NCBI GenBank assembly: GCA_038230275.1
Contig: JBBRNO010000015.1
Coordinates: 18,977 to 82,976 of the forward strand
Direction: 5' to 3'
Source of the DNA: JANXXV01 sp038230275
Lineage (GTDB): Bacteria > Acidobacteriota > Terriglobia > Bryobacterales > Bryobacteraceae
Length of the DNA: 64,000 bases
How positions within the stretch are numbered: position 1 is the first letter of the stretch; every line of letters starts with the position of its first letter. Made by a program: the position numbers and the translations under genes. The notes beneath the pieces were generated by a model. The model worked only from the letters and a program-made list of their open reading frames with translations, was not told where the DNA came from and did not search any database. Below, piece after piece: positions 25,516 through 35,367 of this stretch.

Positions 25516-26298
25516 TTACCGGTGCGGTTGCAGGATGATCTGCGATTCGGCTCCGAACTTCTTGCAGTCCGAGTAGATTTGCTCCGTCTCTGTGAATCTT
25601 CCGTTTTCATTGGGCGCGCTTCGAAGCAGAATGCGGGAAACCAAACGAGGCCCAAAACTGAAATCAAACTCCAGAATCACTGTGCTGCCCGGTCTTAGAC
25701 TTGCCCAGGGCTTGCGCACCGTAAGCTCTTCCCTCAGGGTAAGCTTGGTGTCCTGGTCCACCCAGGCCAGTAGATCACTGCTGAGACCGCCGTCTGACGT
25801 GGTCACCGGCTCAGGTGCATCCACCTGCAATGTTCCCAACACCAGCCACACTCTTCTTCCCCGCAGTTCTTCCGCGCGCAGGATCTTGAATGCGTGTGCG
25901 GGCAAAGCAGATTTCAAACCAAAACCGATTCGCCGGTCGTTTGCAGTTTGATCTTTCCGCGGCGTGTTTTTGCGATACTGCAACTCCGCATCCATCCTCT
26001 CGTCTTCTTCACTGGCCTGCTTTGCCGGCAACGGTCTTCCAGCAATCGCAATCTTGCGGTAGTAAGGCCGGCCTTCCAGGATCGACGCTTCGTAGGTCTC
26101 CCATCCCGTCAGCTTTCTCTTGCGTCCTGCAATAGCAAAGTGCCGGATATCTTCCCTGCCAAGCCAGCTCGCTGCAGCCAGTTGATTGACATCCTCGGCT
26201 CGCACGCTTTCCTGCATCAGGCTTGTTGCGTCCGGCGCGCCAGACTCTCCGGGCAAACGGGCGCAAGCAATCAGGCAAACCGATAGCAGTCTCTTCAT
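25516..26298 (-). CDS. Secreted protein of unknown function
   Basis: About 260 residues from the ATG at 26298 (MKRLLSVCLIACARLPGESG), which gives a proper signal peptide; an ATG at 26313 would add five residues. The mature part resembles proteins that measure a reaction to outer-membrane material: WETYEASILEGRPYYRKIAI, a VDAPEPVTTSDGGLSSDLLAWVDQ segment and many beta strands near the end. Similar exported proteins are frequent in acidobacterial genomes, but no function is known. It ends 2 nt from the convergent upstream gene. Confidence 0.7.
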   Translation of the reverse strand: MKRLLSVCLIACARLPGESGAPDATSLMQESVRAEDVNQLAAASWLGREDIRHFAIAGRKRKLTGWETYEASILEGRPYYRKIAIAGRPLPAKQASEEDERMDAELQYRKNTPRKDQTANDRRIGFGLKSALPAHAFKILRAEELRGRRVWLVLGTLQVDAPEPVTTSDGGLSSDLLAWVDQDTKLTLREELTVRKPWASLRPGSTVILEFDFSFGPRLVSRILLRSAPNENGRFTETEQIYSDCKKFGAESQIILQPHR

Positions 26299-26336
26299 AG
26301 CCCTAAGGCGCAAAAAGATATTCTATCGGGAAGCGG

Positions 26337-27761
26337 TTACTTCTTCGCGGCCACTTCCAGCAAAGTCTTGTAGATTAGTTCCGTGCCGCTGCGGAGCGAT
26401 TCAATGCTGACGCGCTCGTCGTTGCCATGCATCCGCGTCAAATCCTCGGCACTGATCGGATAAGGATAGATGCCATACACCGGAATGCCGCGCATCCGCC
26501 ACGCGAAGGAATCAGTGCCGGCCTGAAACAGATACGGTGTCACCGCCGCTTCCGGATAAACCGCCTTCGATTGTGAAACCAACGCGCGATATAGCTCGTT
26601 TTCTTGGGGCGAGGCGGTCATCGTACTCATGCGCTTCATCAAATCGGTCATTCGTGAAGAGGCGCCAACCGCCGCAACGGTCACCTCCACACGGTCGTCC
26701 TGGATCACGCGCTTCAGCTCACCGATCAAGTCCTCCACGTTCGTTCCGGGAATGGTGCGGAAATTGATGGTCGCCTGCGCGGAGCCGGGAATCACATTGC
26801 CGCGGAAGCCCGCGTTCATCAAGACCGGAGCAATGGTGTTCCGCATGATGGCGTGCAGCAGCGGATCTTTGCCGATCTCAACGTCGGCTGCTTTCACCAA
26901 TGCCGGATCCGTGCCTTCCGCCAGGTTTCGGAAGTGATCCGACATCGGCGGCTTGCTGGTCTTCGCCAGCGTCAGGAAAAACTCGCGAGTGCTGGGCGTC
27001 AACACTGGCTTCGTGTCATAGTCTGCGATCTTCGCCATTGCCTTGCTCAATGTGAAGATCGCGTTGTCCGGTCGCGGCATAGAAGAATGAGTGGACGTTC
27101 CGCGCGCCGTCAACAACAGGGAAACTCCGGATTTATCGGCGGTGGAAATGCTGACGTAGCGCACCGTGCCATCCGGATTCTTCATAATCCAGCCCCCTTC
27201 GTTCAGCGAAAACTCACAGTCCAGCTTGTCCCAGTGGGATTCGGCCAGCCAGCTGGTGTTGTATTTCCCGCCTTCCTCATCTGCCTCGCTCAGGAAAATG
27301 ATGTCGCGCGAAAGCGGAATCTTTTTCTTGGCAATCATCATCACCGCTTGCGCAAAAACCGCCAGCCCGCCCTTGAAGTCAATCGCGCCGCGGCCCATGA
27401 CATAGCCGTCTTTTATCACGCCCGCAAATGGATCCACGCTCCACTTTTCGCGCTCCACTCCCACCACATCGGCATGAGCGGCTATCAGAATCGGTTTCTT
27501 GCTGCCATCGCCTCGCAGCCGTGCAATAAAATGCGCCTTGCCGTTCTCCGGCGTCGGGATGATGTCGATTTCAAATCCAAGCGGCCGGAACTTCTCTGCC
27601 AGAAACGCCGCCAGCTTTCCTTCCTCGCCCGGAGGGTTGCTGGTGTTGATGCGGATTACTTCCGCAAGCAGCAAGGCGGTATCGTTCGTCTCTGCGCCCG
27701 CGGCAACAACGGAGGTCAAGAACGAAGCTGCAACGCACATCAGCGGTAGAACAAATTTCAC
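26337..27761 (-). CDS. Secreted M20 family metallopeptidase
   Basis: About 474 residues from GTG 27761, which is preceded at the right distance by GGAG and gives a clean signal peptide (KFVLPLMCVAASFLTSVVAAGAE). M20/ArgE features: ILIAAHADVVGV with the metal-ligand His/Asp, DPFAGVIKDGYVMGRGAIDFKGG with the bridging Asp, FLSEADEEGG with the catalytic Glu pair, and the dimerisation lid between. A C-terminal GTDSFAW ... HGNDERVS supplies the last His. Such enzymes trim peptides or acylated amino acids in the periplasm. Confidence 0.9.
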   Translation of the reverse strand: MKFVLPLMCVAASFLTSVVAAGAETNDTALLLAEVIRINTSNPPGEEGKLAAFLAEKFRPLGFEIDIIPTPENGKAHFIARLRGDGSKKPILIAAHADVVGVEREKWSVDPFAGVIKDGYVMGRGAIDFKGGLAVFAQAVMMIAKKKIPLSRDIIFLSEADEEGGKYNTSWLAESHWDKLDCEFSLNEGGWIMKNPDGTVRYVSISTADKSGVSLLLTARGTSTHSSMPRPDNAIFTLSKAMAKIADYDTKPVLTPSTREFFLTLAKTSKPPMSDHFRNLAEGTDPALVKAADVEIGKDPLLHAIMRNTIAPVLMNAGFRGNVIPGSAQATINFRTIPGTNVEDLIGELKRVIQDDRVEVTVAAVGASSRMTDLMKRMSTMTASPQENELYRALVSQSKAVYPEAAVTPYLFQAGTDSFAWRMRGIPVYGIYPYPISAEDLTRMHGNDERVSIESLRSGTELIYKTLLEVAAKK

Positions 27762-27815
27762 AGAACTTCTCCGGAAAAAGTTGGAATTGCACGGACGCTG
27801 CAACGGGGAGTAGGA

Positions 27816-28574
27816 ATGACGGGATCTGCTAACACCATAGACGACTGCCGCAGGGCCGTCAAGGAAGACCCGAGTTCGGGGTGCGGCGCCCTGGTGACCT
27901 TCCAGTGGTCCAAGGCGATCGACAACTCATCGGAAACGCAGGCCTGGGAAATCGGCGACGTGTTGCGCAATACCTATGACCGGTCGAGCGATCGTTCCAT
28001 CAGCGGCCACGATCTGCCGCGCAGCCTCGTTGCGGCTATCGTATATGAGCTTCCGGTTGGGAAAGGGAAGGCTTTTGGCGGCAGCATGAATAAGATAGCG
28101 AATGCCGTTTCGGGCGGCTGGCAAGTATCCACCATCGCCCGTTTCGCCAGCGGTCTTCCGTTGCAGGTCTCGGCTACCAACTCGTTGTCGGTATACGGCT
28201 TCAACGTGCTGCGGCCGAACTTTACGAATCTGAAAGATCTGAACGTCAGCAATCAGGGACCGGATCAGTGGTTTAATACATCGGCATCGGTAATCTCCGC
28301 GCCCGCTCCGTTCACGCTGGGGAATGCGCCTCGCTGGTTGCCGAACCTCCGCTATGGCGCCATGCAACAGGCCGATGTGTCGCTGCAAAAGAACTTCCAC
28401 GTCTTCGAGTTCATGAAGGCACAGTTCCGCGCCGAAGCGTTCAACATCGCCAATTCTGTACAGTTCGGACGAGCCAGCACGACGGTGGGGGCATCCGATT
28501 TCGGACGCGTGACAGGCTACGCACCGGGTGCGGGACCTAGAAATATTCAACTGGCGCTTCGCCTCGATTTCTAG
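27816..28574 (+). pseudogene. C-terminal fragment of an Oar-like TonB-dependent receptor
   Basis: About 225 residues of similarity, starting near residue 25. Intact acidobacterial receptors of this type run to about 1000-1200 residues. The fragment has VTFQWSKAIDNSS, PRSLVAAIVYELPVGKGKAF, GGWQVSTIARFASGLPLQV, MKAQFRAEAFNIANSVQFG and the terminal beta strand RNIQLALRLDF, as in complete receptors. The plug, the N-terminal carboxypeptidase-regulatory domain and most of the barrel are missing. The ATG at 27816 is probably fortuitous. Non-functional remnant. Confidence 0.88.
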
Positions 28575-28605
28575 CGGCGAACGGCGCGACTGGGAGGCGC
28601 GGCGT

Positions 28606-29538
28606 CTACCGCTCATCCATTTCTAACCCGGCCTTCTCTGTTTCCGCCACCGTACGGTGCGGGTCGTGGCAACTGCCGCACCAGAGTTTGCCTGCGCTGG
28701 ATTGCCGGCACGCGCTCCGGGCGAGCTGTTCAAAGTGGCCGTTCACCGTTGTCGCACGGTCGGCGCCTTCCACGATGAAGACCACCACGGATTCACTCAA
28801 TTTGTCTCCGGGACGGTACGGCCGCTGCTTGCCTGCGCGGGCAATTTCAACGGCTCCCGGCAGGTGGCAGTGAGCGCAGACGCTGTCCCGCCGCGCCGCA
28901 TCCAGTTTGGCGGGATTGACAATCGCCGGTCCCCCGGAACGCTTGCCGTCCTTCATGCGCGCAATGTGTTCCTCCCCCGCTCCATGGCAACGTTCACAAG
29001 TGACACCGGCATTCAGAAAAGGAAGCGGAGCGTACCCGTTCGTAGTCGCCGCAATTGCCTGCACGCCGCTGGCATGGCAGTTCAGGCACCCCGGTTCCAC
29101 CTCGCGAACCAGGTTCACGTCTTCGGTTCGTTCGAAGCCCGGCGACAGTCCGCAGCGTGCCGGAACCGAATAATAGGATACCGGCGCCTGAAAGAGGAAC
29201 CCTTCAATAGACGTCAGGTAGCTTCTGCCCACGGCTCCCGATCCGATGAAGTAATCAAGGCTCCGCCGGCCCTCAATGCCGCCCTAGCGGAAATCACATG
29301 ACGCCGTATTCAAATGCTTGGAAAGATGATACTGCGAAGTGCCCGCCGGACTGGCGAAGGTGGCATTCTCAAATCTCTTGCTGAATGTTCCGCTGCCCGT
29401 AGGTCCGCTGGATTGCGCCATTCCGGTAGCGGAGTAACTCTGAAAGATTTTGGCATGGCACGGTGCACAGGCCAGATTGTTGAGCGCAAGCCCACGCACC
29501 GTACCCATCAATAAAACGATGACAGCAAGAAACAACAC
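28606..29538 (-). pseudogene. Multiheme c-type cytochrome, interrupted and truncated
   Basis: From GTG 29538 a signal peptide and CAPCH are followed by a TAG codon at 29284-29286; the same frame then continues through CLNCH, CERCH, CAHCH and CGSCHDPHRT to the stop at 28606. Both parts are in one frame (311 codons in all), so a single nonsense codon, not a frameshift, breaks the gene. Related acidobacterial multiheme proteins continue with more CxxCH motifs and TPRs, so the 3' end also seems lost. It lies tail to tail with the receptor fragment. UAG read-through is formally possible. Confidence 0.8.
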
Positions 29539-29570
29539 AGATCCATCATGTTCCCGCTGCGCAAAGCTTT

Positions 29571-30521
29571 CTATGCCGGCGCCGCTGCGCGCCGCCGCCG
29601 TCCGCTGATCAGATAGATCGCCGCACGCAACTCCAACAGCGGATCATCCGAAGGATCGATTCCATCCACTCGCGGGATGGGGTCGAAAATAATGTGTTTC
29701 TGTTGCTGAGCGTCGTCGGAAACCGGCTCCGTCAAAACCACCTTACCCAGCTCGAGCACAGTCCGGTTCTCCGGCCAGTGGACCGTGGCATCGTCCACGA
29801 TATCGCCATCGTTCGCCAACTGAGCCATAATATGGAACGCTACCGGGCCTTTGCCAACTCTTTCCGCGATTTCATCAAACAGGAAATTCGCACTCTTGCC
29901 CGCGGCTGCGGCATCGTCCAAATGCTGGTTGCCGGCTTCGGGTACTATCCGGTAGCGTCCGTATCTCCTGACACCGCTTTCACTCGTGAAGCGCACGGCC
30001 GTGACACCGAAATACGATTCCCTGGCGAAGCTGGACGGGGCCGGCTTAGGCGTCTGCACAAATGCCAGCGCCTTTGGATGGGTACCCAGGAACTGTTCGA
30101 TGGGAGATGGAGAAGGTGAGGCCGGCCCGCTGGACGCCGCTGCCCGCAAAAATTCCAGGAACTCGGCTCCTGTGCGGGTTGGAAATCCATCCGTCGAATG
30201 ACTGATGATATCGGTGTGGATGCGTTCGGCAAGGTGGAACCGGATGGCAAGTCCGCGCGGATTAGCATTGGGATCGGTATCGGGAATCGACGGCAGGCCA
30301 GTCGAGTCTGAAAAGCGCACCGTTACCGGAGTGGACTGCCGATGGATGTGCGGGGCCCGTGTAAGTGACGCTGCACCGGGCGAAGGCGTGAATGTTCCCG
30401 TCAGCATGGCGCCTTTGGCATGCGCTGGCCGAAAGCCGGGATGCGCTCCAAACATGGTCTCAAATTGGCGAATCAGATCTTCGCCGAGGGCGATAAGCTT
30501 CTCGTCATTGGGAAGCGGCAT
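29571..30521 (-). CDS. Catalase-related (SrpA-like) heme peroxidase
   Basis: 316 residues, the short catalase-family size. Features: HAKGAMLTGTFTPSP with the distal His, TPVTVRFSDSTGLPSIPDTD, NPRGLAIRFHLAE, and the proximal region YGRYRIVPEAG. It lacks the C-terminal flavodoxin-like domain and part of the N-terminal arm of true catalases. Members act as heme peroxidases with organic hydroperoxides. It is intact although both its neighbours are decayed. Confidence 0.88.
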   Translation of the reverse strand: MPLPNDEKLIALGEDLIRQFETMFGAHPGFRPAHAKGAMLTGTFTPSPGAASLTRAPHIHRQSTPVTVRFSDSTGLPSIPDTDPNANPRGLAIRFHLAERIHTDIISHSTDGFPTRTGAEFLEFLRAAASSGPASPSPSPIEQFLGTHPKALAFVQTPKPAPSSFARESYFGVTAVRFTSESGVRRYGRYRIVPEAGNQHLDDAAAAGKSANFLFDEIAERVGKGPVAFHIMAQLANDGDIVDDATVHWPENRTVLELGKVVLTEPVSDDAQQQKHIIFDPIPRVDGIDPSDDPLLELRAAIYLISGRRRRAAAPA

Positions 30522-30569
30522 TGTAGATTCTTCCTATGAATTAATTTACTATCCTGCTGAGTGCCGGCC

Positions 30570-31693
30570 TCAGCGTCCAGGAGCGGCGGGCACGCCAGCG
30601 AGAATTCCGTTCAAGCGAGGCGCAATCTCCAACATAGAGACCTCCTCTGTCTTTCCCGCCCGAATGCCAGGTCCCCCCAGCAGTAACACCGAACGGTATT
30701 CAGGGTGGCCCAGCCATAGGCCGTGTACTCCTCTCTCATGCGGTTTCCCGTAGCGGCTCTCCAGTGGCTTCACGGAAAACAGAAAGTCGGGGGCCGGTTC
30801 GTAGACCGCTACCGGCTCTGCGGCGCTTGGTATAAATCGATTCCACTCTTCTCTGGGGATCCGGCGGCCAATTCCGTTTGCCGCATCTTTGCCCAACTGT
30901 TCCAGCTCGGCTGCCTCCGCGGCGGTATTCGCTGAGATCAACCCGGGGTGAAATGTTTCCTGCCTTCGGGTGGACTTCTTGTCCACCGCCACAAACCATG
31001 GTCGGCGACGAGCCCGAATACCGTCTCGGGCGGTAGCGCGGCAAGGATCCGGCCAATCAACTCATCGGTGTATTCCAGAATCGCGTTGGACGCAGCGGAG
31101 AAAGGTCCCGTATCGTGCTCCTCGGCGTCCAGGTCCACCAAATGCACGGCTAGAAAGTCCGGCTGCTTGCGTTCCATCAGAAACAGCGCCGCCAGCGTGC
31201 GCGTGCGGTCGTCCATCCATTGCTGCGCGAAGGAAGGGAAGGCCGCCGCAATTTCTTCCACCAGCCCGGCGGTCGCGTACTTGCGAATAGCCCCCAGGTC
31301 CATCGCGCCGCCTTGCCGCTTTTCGAAATACTCGGGCAGGTTCCAGGTCACCGGGGCGTTCACCGTCACCGGCCCGTTGATCGCCGCGGAGGTCAAGCCT
31401 TTCCGGCGCAGGCTGCCGTGCATCGACGGTGGCACGCCGGTAGGCAGCGTAGTGTGTGCTGGCCGGGTAATTGCCGGAACTTCGCCCACCACACGCTCGC
31501 CCATTCGCTTTCACGCAGCAAGCGCCGCAGGTGGGGGATCTTCAGTCCCAATTTGTTCCGGTTTCGCAGATATGACATCCACTGACACCAGCACCACGCG
31601 CGTCTTCGGTTGTGCCGCCAAAGCGGAGACCAACATGAGCGTGGAGACCAGGAAAAGAGCTGCGCTTAGCAACCGCTTTACGTTGGAAATCAT
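30570..31693 (-). pseudogene. Secreted type I phosphodiesterase/nucleotide pyrophosphatase, three frameshifts
   Basis: Reassembled from four pieces in three frames. Piece 1: signal peptide and RVVLVSVDV (from ATG 31693). A shift near 31555 leads to KLGLKIPHLRRLLRESEWAS. A shift near 31492 leads to VVGEVPAITRPAHTTLPTGVPPSMHG, with the nucleophile Thr region. It continues through HLVDLDAEEHDTGP to VADHG. A shift near 30994 leads to the C-terminal part with HPGLISANTAAEAAE and HERGVHGLWLG. Together the pieces cover an alkaline-phosphatase-superfamily enzyme. The gene cannot make one protein. Confidence 0.87.
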
Positions 31694-31724
31694 GGGGAAG
31701 AAGTACCACGCCTCCGTTACATTA

Positions 31725-34700
31725 TTAGGCATTGTCCAGCGACCGGTTTCCCACGGCCGCCGGCACCCAACGCATTAGAACCTCCTCCAGATCCTCGCAG
31801 CGAAATGGCTTAGTAAGGTAGTCGTTCATTCCCGCCCCGGTACATCGTTCCCGCTCCTCGCTAAGCGCGTTCGCGGTGCAGGCGATGATCGGCATAGTAA
31901 CCCCCAGCATCCGCAACTGCCGAGTCGCCGAGTAACCATCCAACACGGGCATCTGGCAATCCATCAGTATCAGATCGACGTCGCCCGCCAAGCCGGCCCG
32001 AACCGCCTGCTCTCCGTCCTCGACATGGGTGACATGGCAGCCGCAGCGTTCCAACATCCGGCGCGTGATAAACGCATTCGTGGCATTGTCTTCGGCCACC
32101 AGAACGTGCAAGCCGGAGATCGAAGCATTGTCGGCCGGCCGTGCGATCTGAGTTGTTGGCGGCAGCAGCGTTTGCGGCAGCGGAATCGTCAGGACGAAAT
32201 CCGCTCCCTCTCCGGCAATACTGTTTACATTGATTTTGCCCCCCATCGCTACCACCAGCCGCAGGCAGATGGAAAGCCCCAATCCCGTGCCCCCGAACCG
32301 CCGGGTAACCGACGCATCGGCCTGTGAAAACATATCGAACAGCCGCGGCATGTGTTCTTTGGGAATACCTGGCCCGGTATCGGCCACCGAGATCCGGACC
32401 ACGCCGTCGCTCCACCGGACCTCCACCCGAACTCCACCGGCGGGAGTGAATTTGACCGCATTGGAAACCAGGTTCGAAATCACCTGCCGCAATCGCCCGG
32501 GGTCGCCCAGTAGCGCCCGCGGTACGGAATCATCAATTGCAACGGTTAGCGTCAAACACTTTTGCTCAATCACCGGCCGGAACAGCTTCGTTGTCTGTTC
32601 CACTAACTCGCGCAAATCGAAGGCGATGGATTCCAACGCGATTTTGCCAACTTCCAGTTTGGAAAAATCAAGAATATCGTTCACGATCGCCATCAGCGAT
32701 TCGCCCGAAGAATTCACCGTGCGCACCATCGCCGTTTGTTCGGTGTTCAGTCCGGTGGCCTCCAGCAGAGACAGCATTCCGATCACTCCGTTCATCGGTG
32801 TCCGAATCTCGTGGCTCATCGTTGCCAGAAAATCCGACTTGGCATTTGCGGCATCCTTGGCCATCTGGATAGCGGCTTCCAGCTCAACTGTGCGCACTTG
32901 CACGCGCTGCTCCAATTCGGAATTTCGATTGACTAGCGCGCGATGCCGCCACAGAAAGACACCGCCGGTCAGTAGAAAAAGTCCTAGCGCCGATGCAATG
33001 CGGAACGGCCAGGTCTCCCAGTAGAATGCGGCAACTTCAATGGGCAACTTGATCTCTTCGACGGAGGAACTGTTAGCCACTCGTACACGGAAACTGTACT
33101 TGCCTGCTCTTAGATCTGTGTAGGTGGCGCCCGTTTCCGCCCCCGCCTCGAACCAGTGTTGATCGAAGCCCTCCAGCATGTAGCTGAATCGGAAGTTCCT
33201 GCTTAACGCCAGATTTACGGCTTCGTAGTGCAGTTCCAGCCGTTCGGTCCGGGCCGGAATCCCCAGTACGGCTGTCAGCTTCACAGGGTTTCCGTTCACC
33301 TCTATCGCCCGGATTGCCAACTTCCCAGTAAGACGCGGTTCGCCCGCCAACCGTGCGGGATCGAAATAGATCAGGCCTCCCAGAGAAGGGAAGTAGATGC
33401 GGCCATTGGTAGCCAAAAGTCCTTTCTGGTCCCAGGCAATCCCAAAATTCAGACTCGGCAGTCCCTCTGTATTCGCATAACGCTGTTCCTGCGGTTCGGT
33501 AGCCCGTCCTTGCAAATATCGCAGCAAACCGTCTCGCTCTACCTGTAGAATTCCGTTCCGGGTGGATAGCCAATAGCGGCCTCGGCCATCGTCAATCGAA
33601 CGGAATATCCAGTCGCTCTCCGAGTACGGAATGGCGTTTAGAAACTTATTCTGCTTCGGATCAAATCCCCACAAACCCCGGCTGCTGCCAAGCAGGAAAA
33701 GGCCTGAGGCGTCCTCCGTCATGTCCATCCAGCTCAGGCCAGCCACCGGTTTCTCCATCTTCATAAGGGCAACCCGCCCACCGCGCAGCCGCATCATTCC
33801 CCTGGCGATAGACAACATCCATACCGTTCCGTCCTTAACCTCCTTAATAGCGCGCAGCCGAGGAGCGTCGTATTCCGCCAATACCCTCAGTCCGGACTCC
33901 ACTTCGTAGGTCGCAACCACCAGCCTTTCCCCATCGCCCAGATAGTAGCGGCCCGACGGGCCACGGTATAGCAGCCTCACCGCCTTTCTCCGCTTGTCGA
34001 TGGATATTAACTTTTCCGGCTCACCAGCTGGTTGCCGCAGTAGACCTTCGTTCGTGGCGAACATCAGATCGCCGCCAGGAAGCTTGAGAATGCTTTGCAC
34101 CCTAAGATTCCGTCTGTGATGAAATCTCTTCAGTGCCCCAGACTTTCCTATTCGGTAGACACCGTCGGTGGACCCAACCCATAGCTGTCCGCTGTCGTCT
34201 TCGGTGACGCTGAGGGACTGTAAGTCCATCATCCCTGCTTTTTCGTTGTACCTCTCGAATAGGCGCTCCGATATCCGGACGACACCACCCCACTTTCTTC
34301 CGACCCAGATATTTCCGCGGCCATCTTCAAGCAGTGTCGCCACTTCATCTCGCTCGTCGGTCTCCCAAATCGCCAAACACTCCGTCGTTGCGCCAGCTAT
34401 CCGGCAGACTCCCATGTTTCCGCCTGTCCACAGAGCTCCGTGTTTATCCCGCAGAAGGATTGTCAGGGATCGCTGCAGCGCCGGCTCCGCTCCGCCAGCG
34501 GGAAGCACCACGTTATTCTCCCAGTGAAGCAGGCCCGCGGTTGAGCCAATCCATAAACCTCCGTTCCCGTCGGGCTGTATCTTTTCCATCACCAGCTGAG
34601 ATACGCCAGCTTGCAAACCCATCGGCAGCGCTTCCCATTGCCCAGCGCGAATCCGGTACAAGGCGTCCCCAAGCAGGGCAAAGACCTCGCCATTCACCCC

Positions 34701-35261
34701 CAGACAGGCACTACGAATCCGGCCACGGCGCGGCGGTCCAACAACCGTGGGTACCGGCAGTCCCACCTGTCCCGTCAATTTGCTGTCGTATAGCAGCAGG
34801 ATGTCCGAGCGGACCAACATCACCCGGCCCGCTTGATCGCTTTCCAGGCTGAGCACATTCTCAGTTCCTGGCAGCTCGACTGCCGGTCGCTCGATCGTAA
34901 AGCGCGAACCAAGAAAGGTTCCAAATCGATCTAACCGCGCCACGGCGAGACGGCCGGACACGGTTACTGCCCACACCTGATCAACGCCCGCCTGCACCAC
35001 GCCTACGATGTCCCTCTCCGAACCAAACACAATTCCGTCGAGGACCTGCACCGGGACCGCTCCATCAAACCGCAGCAATCCATTGTGCGTTGCCACCCAC
35101 AAATAGCCATCCGAACTCTGCGCGAACGCGGTAACCGACTCCTCAGGGAACCCACGCGCCACCGCCCACCGCTGCAGATTTGCCTCCCGCAATGGACGAT
35201 CTAAAGGCAGACCGAAACAAACCAGCGTACTGATGCTGCCAAGGAACAGCAAAACCCTCAT
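31725..35261 (-). CDS. Hybrid histidine kinase with two-component propeller sensor and receiver
   Basis: 1178 residues. Order: signal peptide; Reg_prop beta-propeller repeats forming a periplasmic sensor (about 25-650; many G(YN)LW(VI)(AG)(ST) units); a Y_Y_Y domain (about 660-750; YMLEGFDQHWFEAGAETGATYT); one transmembrane helix (about 755-780); HisKA with FLATMSHEIRTPMNG (His near 816); HATPase_c with SNLVSNAVKFTPAGG, ADTGPGIP and GTGLGLSI; and a receiver with LILMDCQMPVLDG (Asp near 1100) and YLTKPF (Lys). All phosphotransfer residues are present. There is no helix-turn-helix output domain, so an external regulator or Hpt would be needed. Such sensors often detect polysaccharide fragments. 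Its 3' end touches the phosphodiesterase pseudogene. Confidence 0.94.
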   Translation of the reverse strand: MRVLLFLGSISTLVCFGLPLDRPLREANLQRWAVARGFPEESVTAFAQSSDGYLWVATHNGLLRFDGAVPVQVLDGIVFGSERDIVGVVQAGVDQVWAVTVSGRLAVARLDRFGTFLGSRFTIERPAVELPGTENVLSLESDQAGRVMLVRSDILLLYDSKLTGQVGLPVPTVVGPPRRGRIRSACLGVNGEVFALLGDALYRIRAGQWEALPMGLQAGVSQLVMEKIQPDGNGGLWIGSTAGLLHWENNVVLPAGGAEPALQRSLTILLRDKHGALWTGGNMGVCRIAGATTECLAIWETDERDEVATLLEDGRGNIWVGRKWGGVVRISERLFERYNEKAGMMDLQSLSVTEDDSGQLWVGSTDGVYRIGKSGALKRFHHRRNLRVQSILKLPGGDLMFATNEGLLRQPAGEPEKLISIDKRRKAVRLLYRGPSGRYYLGDGERLVVATYEVESGLRVLAEYDAPRLRAIKEVKDGTVWMLSIARGMMRLRGGRVALMKMEKPVAGLSWMDMTEDASGLFLLGSSRGLWGFDPKQNKFLNAIPYSESDWIFRSIDDGRGRYWLSTRNGILQVERDGLLRYLQGRATEPQEQRYANTEGLPSLNFGIAWDQKGLLATNGRIYFPSLGGLIYFDPARLAGEPRLTGKLAIRAIEVNGNPVKLTAVLGIPARTERLELHYEAVNLALSRNFRFSYMLEGFDQHWFEAGAETGATYTDLRAGKYSFRVRVANSSSVEEIKLPIEVAAFYWETWPFRIASALGLFLLTGGVFLWRHRALVNRNSELEQRVQVRTVELEAAIQMAKDAANAKSDFLATMSHEIRTPMNGVIGMLSLLEATGLNTEQTAMVRTVNSSGESLMAIVNDILDFSKLEVGKIALESIAFDLRELVEQTTKLFRPVIEQKCLTLTVAIDDSVPRALLGDPGRLRQVISNLVSNAVKFTPAGGVRVEVRWSDGVVRISVADTGPGIPKEHMPRLFDMFSQADASVTRRFGGTGLGLSICLRLVVAMGGKINVNSIAGEGADFVLTIPLPQTLLPPTTQIARPADNASISGLHVLVAEDNATNAFITRRMLERCGCHVTHVEDGEQAVRAGLAGDVDLILMDCQMPVLDGYSATRQLRMLGVTMPIIACTANALSEERERCTGAGMNDYLTKPFRCEDLEEVLMRWVPAAVGNRSLDNA

Positions 35262-35367
35262 GCATGGCTTATCGGCACTGGGCGCATGAGTCTGAAGATT
35301 GCGGGAATAACACAGGGTCTCGACCGGATCTGGCTAATACAAGTTGAGAGTGAACCGAGGAGGCGAA

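Noticed and set aside
26853..27749. 298-codon plus-strand frame opposite the M20 peptidase
   Set aside because: Antisense to a gene with all catalytic motifs; no signal, domain or ribosome binding site.
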